A stretch of 64,000 nt of DNA from Cordylochernes scorpioides. Lineage: Eukaryota; Arthropoda; Arachnida; Pseudoscorpiones; Chernetidae. The stretch lies in the NCBI GenBank assembly GCA_030710605.1, contig CP092869.1:14955143-15019142 (forward strand). The letters are read 5' to 3'. A model generated the notes under the pieces. The model did no database searches. It was given only the letters and a program-made list of their open reading frames with translations, and was not told the origin of the DNA. A program made the translations under genes and the position numbers. Shown piece by piece: positions 12,191 through 21,363 of this stretch (position 1 is its first letter; the number at the start of each line of letters is the position of its first letter).

Positions 12191-12668
12191 TACCGTATAA
12201 CCTCCCTCGGTGGAAGGACGGTCTAAACCGTTGGTTTTCGACCGCTACGACCCGGGTTCGATTCCCACATTGGGCACTTTTTGTCTGATTAAAAAAAAAT
12301 GCTCCAATGGCCCCCGATTCTTGCAAAAGTCCAATCCCACCAGTGAGTGCAACTAACCAAACGGGGCTCTGGCACATTTGTAAGTGCAAAGTCAAACTGC
12401 TTTTCATATGTGTAGACATGTGGTACACTTACAGTAAAAGCAGTTGCCTACTTCTACCCACCATGATTATCATGGCCTGTACCACGTGTACTAAGAATAT
12501 ACAAAAAAAAAAAGAACCACTCTGTAAAGGACACCTAATTGTAAAGCTAAAGTGTCCTTTAAGGAGAGGTGTCTTCTTACCGGAGAGTTGCTAAATAGTA
12601 AAAATGGTAATTTTGCAAATGAAAACTGTCCTTTATAGAGAGGTGTCCTCTCATAGAGGTTCTACTGT
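12191..12668. mobile_element. MITE-P split by SINE-1
   Basis: Left end ...GTATAACCTCC, right end GAGGTTCTACTG. SINE-1 sits inside at 12208-12512. Confidence 0.78.
12208..12512 (+). mobile_element. SINE-1, full length
   Basis: Head with GTTCGATTCCC B box; body and A-rich end as in the 1021 copy. Shared with copy B at 62789-63092. Confidence 0.82.
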
Positions 12669-12677
12669 AACAACAGT

Positions 12678-12915
12678 CTTCTTCCTTCTTATCTCCACTC
12701 AATCATATCAGGGTATCAAGTCTGTAGAGCTTAAGATAGTGTCTGCTGGGGATGCTGAGTAGAGTTCATCAATGGATGAGTCAATACAGACAATAAAGTG
12801 GTTTGGGGTTGCAGGTTTACACTTAGTACATAGTGGGAAAACCTTGCAACCTTTCTGGAAAGTCATTGTCTGTAGATGACCAGACTTAAGTCTGGAAATC
12901 AAGGACTGCTGTTCT
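12678..12915 (-). mobile_element. LINE-A 3' end
   Basis: Minus strand encodes the C-terminal motif SRLKSGHLQTMTFQ, then LCTKCKPATPNH..CIDSSIDELY, and the LINE-A tail. 5'-truncated. Confidence 0.82.
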
Positions 12916-13000
12916 CTTAGTAGGATGAAAAATGGTTCACACTTTGTTTAAATATTTATCTTTGTGAACAATTAGAAGGAAAAGACTTTTGTATGCATAC

Positions 13001-13210
13001 TTTTTTTTTTTGCTTATCCCTAGTACACGTGGTACAGGCCATGTGGGTAGTTAGCGACTGCTTTTACTGTAAGCGCACCACATGTCTACACATGGGAAAA
13101 GCAGTTCGACTTTTGCACTTATAAATGTGCCAGAGCCCCGTTTTGGTTACTTGCACTCGCTGATGGGGTTGGACTTTTGCAAGAATCGGGGGGGGGGGCA
13201 TTGGAGCATT
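13001..13210 (-). mobile_element. SINE-1, 5'-truncated
   Basis: Body and 3' end only, ending at a G-run (CGGGGGGGGG) near 13190. Matched in copy B at 63608-63815. Confidence 0.78.
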
Positions 13211-13269
13211 TGTATGCATACTTTATTTTTTCTTATCCCAATTGAAACATAACAGTATAACTTCTTTTT

Positions 13270-13508
13270 TTTAAATACCACTCACTAGCAGGCCACTGAC
13301 TTAGCTCTAATATGAAATGGTCGCTTCTGACATGAGGAACAGACACCATGTGCAGCCGCTCCTAACATGGAGTACAAACTCATCCTGTATCCCTGGATCA
13401 GGAGCCCTTACAGGGTACGGCCAGCTGAGCCCAGGTTTGTTAGTGAGCTTGTTACTGCTCCCCCTCCACCTTTTTCATCCAGACCTGGGAGGGGCAAAGA
13501 CAGAGTTA
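13270..13508 (-). mobile_element. SINE-2, partial
   Basis: Lacks the tail; ends AAAGACAGAGTTA. Its mirror copy (30946) runs into the second N gap. Confidence 0.75.
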
Positions 13509-13539
13509 TATCATACTGATTTAAAACTCATAGAAACAT

Positions 13540-14000
13540 TGGTAGAATGACATTTGACAATTTTACCGCAAATGTTTCTTTGTAAAACAACACTTGAAGT
13601 TACACCGCATGAGTTTCTTTTCAACGAAAAATCAAAATTTATTTCAAGGTGAAATATCGACTATTTCTAACCTTTTTGGATGAGGTATGAAAGGGTGAAT
13701 TATGAAGAGTAATGATGAACGGAAAAATAAAAGTGTCCAGGGATGGGAAATGTTTCTTTAGAACGAAAAATCGTAATTTATTTTAAGGAGAAATAACAAC
13801 TATTTCTATCCTTAGAGATGAAGTATGAAAGAATGAATTGTGAAGTTTATCATTGCTCTTCACAATTCATCCTTTCATACTTCATCCCAAAGGATAGAAA
13901 TAGTCGTTTTTTCTCCTTAAAATGAATTACAATTTTTTGTTCTAAAGAAACATTTGCGGTAAAATTGTCAAACGTCATTCTACAATCATAAGCCGTATTA
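13540..14000. repeat. Fold-back element cluster
   Basis: Outer arms GACAATTTTACCGCAAATG (13555) and its inverse near 13950, with inner modules TTTTAAGGAGAAATAAC and GATGAAGTATGAAAGAAT in both orientations. AAGTGTCCAGGGATGGG occurs at the centre. Related to the cleaner fold-back at 25070-25445. No ORF. Confidence 0.7.
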
Positions 14001-14111
14001 TATTGTGTTATAGAAACATTCGTTGACAACACCTCTCGCATCAATTTAGACAGGATTGTTGATACTCTGTAGGCAGCCATTTCTACTGTCTGTAGGTAAT
14101 TTCCAAGCTTC

Positions 14112-14985
14112 AACACTCCCAACTATATTTGGTCCTGGAGGAAAAGTACAGTGGAGAAACAATAAATGAGGAAGTTATGAATGCTGTAGGAAGATAATAG
14201 GATTTAATAAGGTTTAAAAGAGTTTTTAAATATTAGTTAAGTGCAGAAATAATTGCTGTTTTTTAGTGGTTACTTTAAAATGCAATAACTTGCCTTAAAC
14301 AAGACCTAAAAAACCATTGGAATCTATACATCCTTGCCAATGGGGAAACTAACTTGTTTATTCCATTTTGATAAAATACTGAAGTTCTAGAGGCAATTAA
14401 ATCATTAATGGCTGTTTTGGCATTGTCTTGATTTCTAAAGCATTTCCCTCTCAGGAAGTTGGTGAGGTGCTTGAAATAGTGGTAGTTGGTAGGTGAGAGG
14501 TCTGGTGAATATGGTGGGTAATCAAGAGGTCTTATAGCCCAGCTCATTCAGCTTTTGTCGCATGATCATTGAGACGTGGGGCGTTGTCGTGAAGATGGAT
14601 AGGCCTTTTCTGTTGACCAATCTGGGGCAGATGAGGCAAAGTTTTTGGTGTATTTTGTCAATTTGTTGACAATATCTCGCCGCTGTGATTGTTTCACCAG
14701 GATTCAGGAAGCTGTGATGAATCAAAACCTGCTCTAGACCACCTAACAGTCAACATAATCATCTTTTGGTGTAATTTGGACTTTGGGAAGTGTTTTAGAG
14801 CTGCATCATGGCCCAATCATTACACTGAATGTCGCCGGTTGTTATAGAGGATCCAATTTTCATCGCAGGTGACAATATGGTCGAGAAAAAGCTCATTCTT
14901 GTTTCGTAGAAGTAGCGCCAAAAACACTTCAAAACAGTGATTTTAGTAATAATGAATGTTGACAATGTGTTTCTTTTTCACATAT
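14112..14985 (-). pseudogene. mariner-family transposase relic (left arm)
   Basis: Reading leftwards from about 14985 the minus strand shows HIVTCDENWILYNN, with the first catalytic Asp in TCDE. HHSFLNPGETITAARYCQQ and LCLICPRLVNRKG follow, then PHVSMIMRQKLNELG, PPYSPDLSPTNYHYFKHL with the third catalytic Asp, and LRGKCFRNQDNA. These are the conserved C-terminal blocks of mariner transposases, which cut and paste at TA sites. Frames shift before PHVS, so the HDNA block with the second Asp is destroyed, and there is no N-terminal DNA-binding region. It is a dead 5'-deleted copy; the mirror copy at 29040-30190 carries a separate insertion. Confidence 0.85.
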
Positions 14986-14989
14986 ATGT

Positions 14990-15853
14990 CATAATTTGTA
15001 TATAATTGTATGCCCCCCGACCCACTATGCATGTACAATGTATGATTTTCAAAGATTTAATAAAGAATAAGGTAACTGGAGGAAAGAAAGTAACAAAAAG
15101 GCATAGGAGGTAGATCTAGAAGAGAACATAATTATTAATAACGCCACAGTTAACCTTCTGACCCCGGAAACCCTGCGAGCTAAGTTTAAACCAATATTTC
15201 CGGACAAGACAGGACGTATCTGGTGACCAGAAGTTATAAAAGTTTGAGAGACGCCCAATTTCCGGAACAAGACCGGACGTATTTGATACCGCGGAAGTAA
15301 AATAGAGTCGAACTAACACGATACTTCCTGACCCAGGCCGGGCGTATCTTCCATCAAAGCAGCCGCCGGTCCAATTAGGAAGCAACCACTAAGTAGGTCA
15401 ACCAATAGGAAAACGGGCACATCCCATCCTTCGACCAATGGGAAGGAAGACAACTCGTGGTGTTAAATCGAAAGGCAAGAATAGTCAGTTGTGATTTGGC
15501 TTCCAACAAGGTGACATCTGCTCTAGACCTCTCTCCCTCTGCTCATCCCACAGCTAAGTACAATCACCGCCATGTGATCAAATAATTAACAATCAAAACC
15601 CGCTCCGCTCTTCTCAAGCTTTCTTTCCTCCAACCCAGTTGCCTTTTATTTTCAAACCCCATCACGTGTCCTGATTATTCCTAACTGTATGCTTCAACTT
15701 CCACTCAAACGACTGCGTTTCAACCAATCCTCACCATTCAAATCAAACAACAAGAAATTCCGCAACGATATTGTCACAGAACGGTTAAGTCGACAGGATT
15801 CTACAACAGTGTAATACATCAAATATTGCAGTGTAATAACTTTGGATCATATT
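14990..15853. mobile_element. Left-arm-specific GC-richer insertion
   Basis: Flanked by ACATATATGT at 14980-14989 and 15854-15863; the right arm has this site once near 29005. The 864-bp insert is richer in G+C than its surroundings. On the minus strand it has two CCAAT boxes (CCCATTGGTC and CCTATTGGTTG, about 15390-15440) followed by TTTTATAACTT (about 15235). It could be a solo LTR-like or promoter-bearing element, but a 10-bp TSD is long for an LTR element. No convincing ORF. Confidence 0.6.
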
Positions 15854-15863
15854 ACATATATGT

Positions 15864-16073
15864 TCAAATGTTATCTCTACAGACCTTACTGCAATGATAA
15901 AAGTTATTGAAAGTGGGAGTTTGGCTCATCAATGGTGAACCATCTCAGCTGTTATGCAAAATTGTTGAGGAAGGAATTTGCAGGGAGTTCATTGGGTGAT
16001 CAAGTTGGAGATGTAGGCTGATAACATGAGAGATAATAATGTCCTCATTGAGGCTACCTAAGGCTAGTAACTA
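15864..16073. other. Unassigned arm sequence
   Basis: Shared with 28805-29005; no gene seen. Confidence 0.45.
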
Positions 16074-16391
16074 TTCTTCTTATTTCTTATCTCCGCAATC
16101 ATGATTGGGTGAAGTAGAATGCATCTGCCTTTTCATCAAGACTGGGAACACTACTCAGTGGTAGGCCGACTTAGCTCCAAAAGAAATAGCCACCTCTGAC
16201 ATAAGGAACAGACACCATGTACAGCCGCTCCTAACATGGAGTACAAACACTGCTCATCCTGTATCCCTGGATTAGGAGCCCTTAAAGGGTGCTATCAGCC
16301 GGGCCAGCTGAGCCCAGGTTTTTTAGTGAGCTTGTTACTGCTCCCTCTCCTCCTTTTTCATCCGGGCTTGGGACCGGCAAAGACAGAGTTA
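16074..16391 (-). mobile_element. SINE-2
   Basis: Mirror of 28490-28795. Tail partly lost (CTCCGCAATCATGATTGGG). Confidence 0.78.
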
Positions 16392-16509
16392 AGGCTAGTC
16401 ATATAGAGAGGAAGCCATTTTACATGGTTTGATGGTATCCCAGTCATCAAACACAGGCTGGCAGTACTCCTCTGTGGGCAAATACTCTCGTTGTAGCAGG
16501 AATAATGAT

Positions 16510-16920
16510 TATTTATTTTGTATCTATTTATTATGAAAAAAGGCATCTCCTTATCGTGCAACTGAAAGTTGCTGATGGCTTGCGCCATCTATCGGAATAA
16601 ATATCAACTATTCTCGTTGATTTTTAATTATTCCAGAATTGGCCAAATACCCATTCTTGATTAATCAAAAAAAGCTAACCACAGACGTGTTTCGGGCTGT
16701 TGGCCCTCATCAGCGTGGTGCAAGCTGTACCTCAACGACCCAAAAACTGGTCATTCAAGGCATCCTGAAAAATCATGAAACGGGGAGTTAAGGCCAGAAT
16801 GGTGTGAGACCGCAACACAATGTGAAAAAATAGTACAAATGTGATATTGTACTGGGATAAGGTGCATAAATTATGAAAAAAAAAGGCATCTCCTTTCCAT
16901 CTCCGTATCTATTTATGTAC
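16510..16920 (-). mobile_element. PLE-III fragment
   Basis: Contains the hammerhead at 16673-16726 and, beyond it, the module TTGATATTTATTCCGATAG / GCAACTTTCAGTTGCACGA in inverted orientation. The same sequences recur at 27880-28340 and 40386-40560. No ORF recovered. Confidence 0.7.
16673..16726 (-). ncRNA. Hammerhead ribozyme, PLE-III type (intact core)
   Basis: Type I fold on the minus strand. Stem I is AGCU/AGCU, internal loop UGC/U, then ACCACG/UGUGGU. Core CUGAUGA is followed by stem II GGG-CCAACAG-CCC, core GAAA, a tiny stem III (ACACGU) and cleavage base C. All invariant core bases are present and stem I pairs over ten positions in two helices. Hammerheads self-cleave RNA and are known from Penelope-like elements; activity here is inferred from fold only. 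Confidence 0.9.
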
Positions 16921-16955
16921 ACAAGGTAATAAAACCAAATATAGGAATTCATTTT

Positions 16956-17296
16956 GATAAAGCACAATTTGGATTATAGATTATAGATAAGGGAAAATAA
17001 GACCTAATCCAAATAATTTAATAGTGTGTGACGTTTCAGCATTGTTACCATCATCAGACAAAAGAATAAATAAGATTGTAGCACATTTCTTTTGAATGAA
17101 AAATGCTTCTTTATATAAATTGTCTCTTAAAATAATTTTTCTCATAATCTAGTATCTTTGTTTCTTTTAGGTTAAAATTATTATGCCCTGTGATTTATGA
17201 TTCTGTCATTTATTCTTTTGTCTGTTGATGGTAACAATGCTGTTGCCGAAACGTCACACACTATTAAATTATTAGGTCTTATTTTCTTGTATCTAT
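16956..17296 (-). mobile_element. PLE-I copy with endonuclease tail, 13-bp TSD
   Basis: TSD AGGAATTCATTTT at 16943-16955 and 17297-17309. On the minus strand: a partial inverted 3' arm, then the end of a GIY-YIG endonuclease frame (17111-17188), then a hammerhead remnant (CTGATGATGG, stem II partly deleted, about 17028-17055), then the tail ending GTGCTTTATC. This gives the order endonuclease - hammerhead - tail in one insertion. The right-arm allele keeps the arms but has lost the endonuclease. Confidence 0.85.
17111..17188 (-). pseudogene. PLE GIY-YIG endonuclease, C-terminal fragment
   Basis: 26 codons reading GHNNFNLKETKIL then DYEKNYFKRQFI and a stop. This matches the end of Penelope-type GIY-YIG domains (TGH.....TKIL....Y..R...E). 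The segment overlaps in sequence with 33048-33090 (GQNNFNLKETKIL), so both come from one family. It has no upstream catalytic Tyr/Arg residues and is inactive. Confidence 0.8.
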
Positions 17297-17309
17297 AGGA
17301 ATTCATTTT

Positions 17310-17710
17310 CTTCAGCTCACAAGAAGAATAACTTCTTAGGTCCATAGAAAGTCTATAAAAATGCTAAGGCACAATTTGGATTGTAGATTAAAAACACAAG
17401 GTACATAATTTGGATTTGGTCTTATCACTTTATGTTTATAATCTATAATCCAAATTGTACTTTATCATTATCTAATTCCAACCCTTTGTACATATTTAAA
17501 TTGTATTGATATTTTTCTCTTTTCATCTAACTAAAACTTGCTTACTAATTCTTGTACATATTTCAAATATCTTTCATTCCTCTTTCAATGTTTAGTTTAC
17601 CTTTGTAGTGCAAGTGTCCCTAGAGGGTCATAGCGCTCTAAGTCTAAATAAAATGATAAAATTATTATCTAATTATATATGTAGAGGGATGCATTAACTA
17701 AAGCATTAAT
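17310..17710. other. Arm sequence with a PLE-I fold-back
   Basis: A small PLE-I fold-back occupies about 17368-17467. The remainder, including AATAAAATGATAAAATT near 17650, is unassigned. Confidence 0.5.
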
Positions 17711-17711
17711 G

Positions 17712-18085
17712 TGATAAATAACAATTTGGATTATAGATACAAGGTATTAAGACCTAATCCAAATGAATTAATAGTGTGTGACATTTCAGCAACAAGCGTA
17801 ACAGTTTCGGTAACAAAAGAATACAAGATTTTCATCCTGGTTCAAATTCACATAAATAGGTACCGCTCAGGAAGAGCAACCTAGTTCATGATAATTGAAC
17901 AATGAATAATATGTGAAGGTTATTCACATATTAAACAAAATATTAACGCGGGATTCAATCCCGCGTTCATGACTGTCGGGAATAGAGGGGGTTACCCACT
18001 CGTCCACCGACTTATTTGTTAAGATTTTCATCACTGTTGCTGAAATGTCACGCACTATTAATTTATTTAGATTTCTTGTATTTAA
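17712..18085. mobile_element. PLE-I copy interrupted by SINE-T
   Basis: Starts GATAAATAACAATTTGG; arms with GTGTGTGACATTTCAG at the left and CTGAAATGTCACGCAC at the right surround the SINE. Confidence 0.65.
17837..18020 (-). mobile_element. SINE-T
   Basis: tRNA-like head on the minus strand: GTCGGTGGACGAGTGGGTAA (A-box region) and GCGGGATTGAATCCCGCG (T arm with degenerate B box), body with an inverted repeat TATGTGAATAACC...TTCACATA, 3' end GTGAATTTGAACC. TSD AAGATTTTCATC at 17825-17836 and 18021-18032. Second copy at 46542-46825. Confidence 0.82.
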
Positions 18086-18088
18086 ATA

Positions 18089-18404
18089 ATTTTTTTTTTT
18101 TTGCTTATTCCTAGTACATGTGGTAGAGGCCATAATAATCATGGTGGGGTAGAAGTTGGCGACTGCTTTTACTGTAGTGCACCACATGTCTACACATGTG
18201 AAAATCAGTTCGACTTTACACTTACAAATGTACCAGAGCCCTATTTGGTTACTTGCACTTGCTGGTGGGGTTGGACTTTTGCAAGAATAGGGGCCATTGG
18301 AGCATTTTTTTTTTTAATCATAAAAAAGTGCCCAATGTGGGAATCGAACCCGGGTCCTAGCGGTCAAAAACCAACGGTTTAGATCATCCTTTCACCGACC
18401 CCCT
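18089..18404 (-). mobile_element. SINE-1, full length
   Basis: Complete from poly-T to the head (GGGTTCGATTCCCAC inverted, CCACCGACCCC end region). Left-arm specific as far as I can see. Confidence 0.82.
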
Positions 18405-18577
18405 CAAGGAATAATAATGTGAGAGATAGAGATATCATCAACGATTGCTCTATAATTTAAATGCAAATCTTGGTAAGTTGAGCCTTGAACTGGAGGTTCA
18501 AGGTTACTCCTCTCCTTGATTAAGGTAGTTCTGGAGATCTACTCCACAAACATTCTTAGTAGGACATTTCATAGATA
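18405..18577. other. Low-copy segment shared by both arms
   Basis: Matches 26260-26400 inverted (GAGATAGAGATATCATCAACG, TTGAACTGGAGGTTCAAGG). Not a recognised repeat; useful anchor for comparing the arms. Confidence 0.5.
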
Positions 18578-18804
18578 CCTCGCTTTGCGTTGGGGTTACG
18601 TTCCAAAAAAACACGACGCAAAGTGAAAATATGTGAAGGCGCAATCAAAAACAAAGGTGGTGCCATATTTTAGGGAAAAAAATTGAAGTTCGAATCCAAA
18701 ACAACGCAACTTCGAAAATCTAACGACGCACAGTGAAAATCAATAAAAATTAAGCAGCAATGCAACTTCGAAAAAAACGCAAAATGAAACGACGCAAAGC
18801 GAGG
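18578..18804. mobile_element. Pogo/Tigger-like MITE
   Basis: Inverted ends CCTCGCTTTGCGTTGGG and ACGACGCAAAGCGAGG with TA on both sides (18576-18577, 18805-18806). No ORF. Absent from the right arm. Confidence 0.8.
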
Positions 18805-18956
18805 TATTGGTGTAATTTATATCTCACTTTTAATTTTTCAAGTTTTTCTACAAGTTCTTTAAAGATTTTGAAAAGAAATGTCTCCCTGGAAGACTTATAT
18901 TTTTACTTCATATTGAGATACAAAGGGATTATGTTACCATTACATCACATCTTCTT

Positions 18957-19301
18957 TCTTATCTCCACTCAATCATATTAGGGTATCAAACTTGTAGAGC
19001 TTGAGAACCATCATTGACTGGGTGAAGTAGAATGTGCCGTACCTTTGTCATTAAGACTGGGAGCCTTACTCAGTGGCAGGCCGACTTAGCTCCAAAAGAA
19101 ATGGCCGCCTCTGACATGAGGAACAGACGCCATGTGCAGCAGCTCCTAACATGGAGTACAAACGCTGCTCATCCTGTATCCCTGGAGCCCTTACAGGGTA
19201 CTATCAGCATGGCCAGCTGAGCTCAGGTTTTTTAGGGAGCTTGTTACTGCTCCCCTTCCTCCTTTTTCATCCGGGCTTGAGACGGGCAAAGGCGGAGTTA
19301 T
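18957..19301 (-). mobile_element. SINE-2, full length
   Basis: Tail with CTCCACTCAATCATATTAGG and AAGACTGGGAGC body to GGCGGAGTTA. Mirror copy at 24106-24450. Confidence 0.82.
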
Positions 19302-19848
19302 TACATCACATAAATTATATATTTGGGTCTGTATGTATGACCTCTCTCTTGTTATATATTTGATATTGATACCCTTCGTACTAAATGTAAAAGAATCATC
19401 CAAAAGTAATACAAGAAAATAAGACCTAATAATTTATTAGTGTGTGATGTTTCGGCAACAACATTGTCACCATCATCAGACAAAAGAATAAATGAGAAAA
19501 ATATGACAGCAAGTTCTTAAATAGTACTGTTATCAAGTGTTTAAACAAGATAACAGATAAGGAAAAATAGTTTTTTAAGACAACTTTAAATATCATTTAT
19601 ATTTCCTCTTTCTTCCATTCTATTAATTGAGGCACATGTATTTTAGATGAAAAATTTGATAACAGTAACTATTTAAGAACTTGCTGTGATATTTTTTCTC
19701 ATTTATTCTTTTGTCTGATGATGGTGAAAATGCTGTTTGCCGAAAAGTCACACACTAATAAATTATTTGGATTAGTTTCTTATTCTCTTGTATTTTAATC
19801 TATAATCACAAGGTAATAAGACCAAATCCAAATAAATAAATAGTGTGT

Positions 19849-19882
19849 GACGTTTCGGTAACAGCGTTGTTACCATCTTCAG
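19849..19882 (-). ncRNA. Hammerhead ribozyme, PLE-I type (intact core)
   Basis: Minus strand: CUGAAGA (position 7 is free in hammerheads), stem II GGUAACA/UGUUACC with ACGC loop, GAAA, palindromic stem III ACGU, cleavage C, then ACACAC. Proximal stem I is only UGU/ACA. A distal helix AGUA/UAUU could form across a CUUU/CAC internal loop. Core bases complete. Confidence 0.8.
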
Positions 19883-19955
19883 ACAAAAGTACTGAATGTA
19901 CATAATCTATAATCCAAATTGTGCCTTATCATTAATCTATAATCCAAACTTTTGT

Positions 19956-19989
19956 CTGAAGATGGTAACAACGCTGTTACCGAAACGTC
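19956..19989 (+). ncRNA. Hammerhead ribozyme, PLE-I type (intact core)
   Basis: Plus-strand twin of 19849-19882: same CUGAAGA and GAAA cores and perfect seven-pair stem II. Predicted cleavage after C19989. Upstream sequence differs (TCCAAACTTTTGT), so the distal stem I helix is absent. Confidence 0.78.
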
Positions 19990-20060
19990 ACACACTATTT
20001 ATTTATTTGGATTTGGTCTTATTACCTTGTGTTTATAATCCAAATTGTGCTTTATCATAA

Positions 20061-20482
20061 TCCAAAAGTGGGTGTTTACTAAGAACACTCCCAGGGTGTT
20101 AAGTAGACTCAGTGTCCTTGCGCTAACCCTAATTTAAGATGCCCTCTATTTCAGACCAATTAAAGTGGTTGGCCAACTCTCCCTGCCTTGGTCTCTAGGT
20201 CACGCAAGTTCAATTGGAAGGAAATTATTGTTTTATAATTTTGTTATCAGCTCTGTTCTCATTCTTGGGTCCTCACATTGGCTTGGTTGTTACATGGAGG
20301 TCCTTGCTCTTGGGATGGTTTTGCTGATCAGAAAGATAGCCCTTCTTTTATGTCAGGCCATCTCTGAGACACAAGTTGGCCAACACCACATCATGGGACA
20401 CACTGATTTGCACAATTCTCTTCATGCACAATTCTCTTCATGCACAATTCTCTTCATATTTCTTCTTCTTTCTTATCTTCAC
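20061..20482. other. Unassigned segment shared by both arms
   Basis: Inverted match at 22395-22790. A 161-codon frame (20165-20650) crosses it and runs antisense through LINE-B; I do not think it is a gene. Confidence 0.45.
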
Positions 20483-20685
20483 TCAATGTTGTTGTTGTCG
20501 TGTCCAATGAAGAGCCTCAGATGTCCCCGTACATCTCTTTCACAGCAGTCGCAATGTCCTCTATCTTGGGTGTGTAAAGCTGCTGCTCTGGGTCTAAGTC
20601 AATTTTCTGCAAGACTGTGGCCATTGCTGGGCATGATAATATGTGAGTAGGTGTTAGTTCCACACCAGGACAGTTGTCTTCACTC
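20483..20685 (-). mobile_element. LINE-B 3' end (single unit)
   Basis: Minus strand encodes CPGVELTPTHI then a LINE C-terminus (CPAMATVLQKIDLDPEQQLY, TPKIEDIATAV, EMYGDI stop) and a GATAAGAAAGAAGAAG tail. In the right arm the same piece is an eight-copy array. Confidence 0.78.
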
Positions 20686-20686
20686 A

Positions 20687-20922
20687 ATCATATCAGGGTA
20701 TCAATCCTGTAAAGCTTGTTGATGGTGTCTGCTGGGGATGAGTAGAGCTCATCAATAAATAAACCAATACAGTTGATAATGTGGTTTGGAGTTGCAGGTT
20801 GACACTTAGTACATAGTGGGAAAACCTTGCAACCATTCTGGAAAGTCATTGTCTGCAGATGACCTGACTTAAGTCTGAAAATCAAAGATTGTTGTTCCCT
20901 TGGGAGGACAGAACTGGTGTCT
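20687..20922 (-). mobile_element. LINE-A 3' end, cut by gap
   Basis: SLIFRLKSGHLQTMTFQNG and the LINE-A tail on the minus strand; runs into the N gap. Confidence 0.8.
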
Positions 20923-21022
20923 NNNNNNNNNNNNNNNNNNNNNNNNNNNNNNNNNNNNNNNNNNNNNNNNNNNNNNNNNNNNNNNNNNNNNNNNNNNNNN
21001 NNNNNNNNNNNNNNNNNNNNNN
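20923..21022. other. Assembly gap (100 N)
   Basis: Lies at the axis of the inverted duplication; the palindrome cannot be taken as contiguous sequence. Confidence 1.
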
Positions 21023-21109
21023 ATTGATAAGGCACAATTTGGATTATAGATTTGAACTAAAAGATTTTGAATTGGTTTGAAAATCTAATGGTTTGGAAGT
21101 AAAATATAT

Positions 21110-21363
21110 GAAATCTATTGCTGCACATGATTGGTATAGAGCAGGAAGGACAAGCACCATTTCTATCCTCTCAAGAGAACAACAGTCTTTAATTTCCAGA
21201 CTTAAGTCATCTATGGACAATGACTTTCCAGAATGGTTACAAGGTTTTCCTACTATGTACTAAGTGTCAACCTGCAACCCCAAACCACATTATTGACTGT
21301 ATGAGCTCTACTCATCCCCAGCAGACACCATCAACAAGCTCTACAGGATTGATACCCTAATAT
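21110..21363 (+). mobile_element. LINE-A 3' end
   Basis: Plus-strand C-terminus and tail (AGGATTGATACCCTAATATG), directly joined to LINE-B at 21364 as in the left arm. Confidence 0.78.

Larger units (their letters stand above)
1..13395. repeat. Segmental duplication, copy A
   Basis: Co-linear in direct orientation with 55401-64000, sharing LINE-A tail, LINE relic, SINE-1 in MITE-P, MITE-P array, SINE-2, PLE-I pieces, SINE-1 and LINE-A in the same order. Copy A is longer because of a 4-kb satellite, a Helitron, and extra SINE-1/SINE-2/MITE-P pieces around 8900-10300. Divergence looks like a few percent plus indels (judged by eye). Both copies run off the window, so true ends are unknown. Confidence 0.92.
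19405..20060. mobile_element. PLE-I cluster with two intact hammerheads
   Basis: An older variant pair (19405-19800, arms CTAATAATTTATTAGTG...) surrounds a non-coding stretch with AACAAGATAACAGATAAGG. A classic pair at 19800-20060 has two hammerheads facing opposite strands (19849-19882 minus, 19956-19989 plus). Mirrored at 22790-23550. Confidence 0.82.
13270..20922 (+). repeat. Left arm of large inverted duplication
   Basis: Mirrors 21023-31057 in reverse order: partial SINE-2, fold-back element, mariner, SINE-2, PLE-III with hammerhead, PLE-I, shared unique segment 18400-18560, SINE-2, PLE-I pair, 20061-20480 unique segment, LINE-B, LINE-A. Arm-specific insertions: 14990-15853, pogo-like MITE 18578-18804, SINE-T 17837-18020. 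Confidence 0.92.

Noticed and set aside
11940..12200. 86-codon frame kept in both duplicates (also 62527-62781)
   Set aside because: Almost all differences between the copies are amino-acid changing, so no sign of purifying selection; no recognisable domain.
20165..20650. 161-codon frame as a membrane protein gene
   Set aside because: Its second half is antisense to the LINE-B C-terminus, and the first half is broken in the mirror arm.
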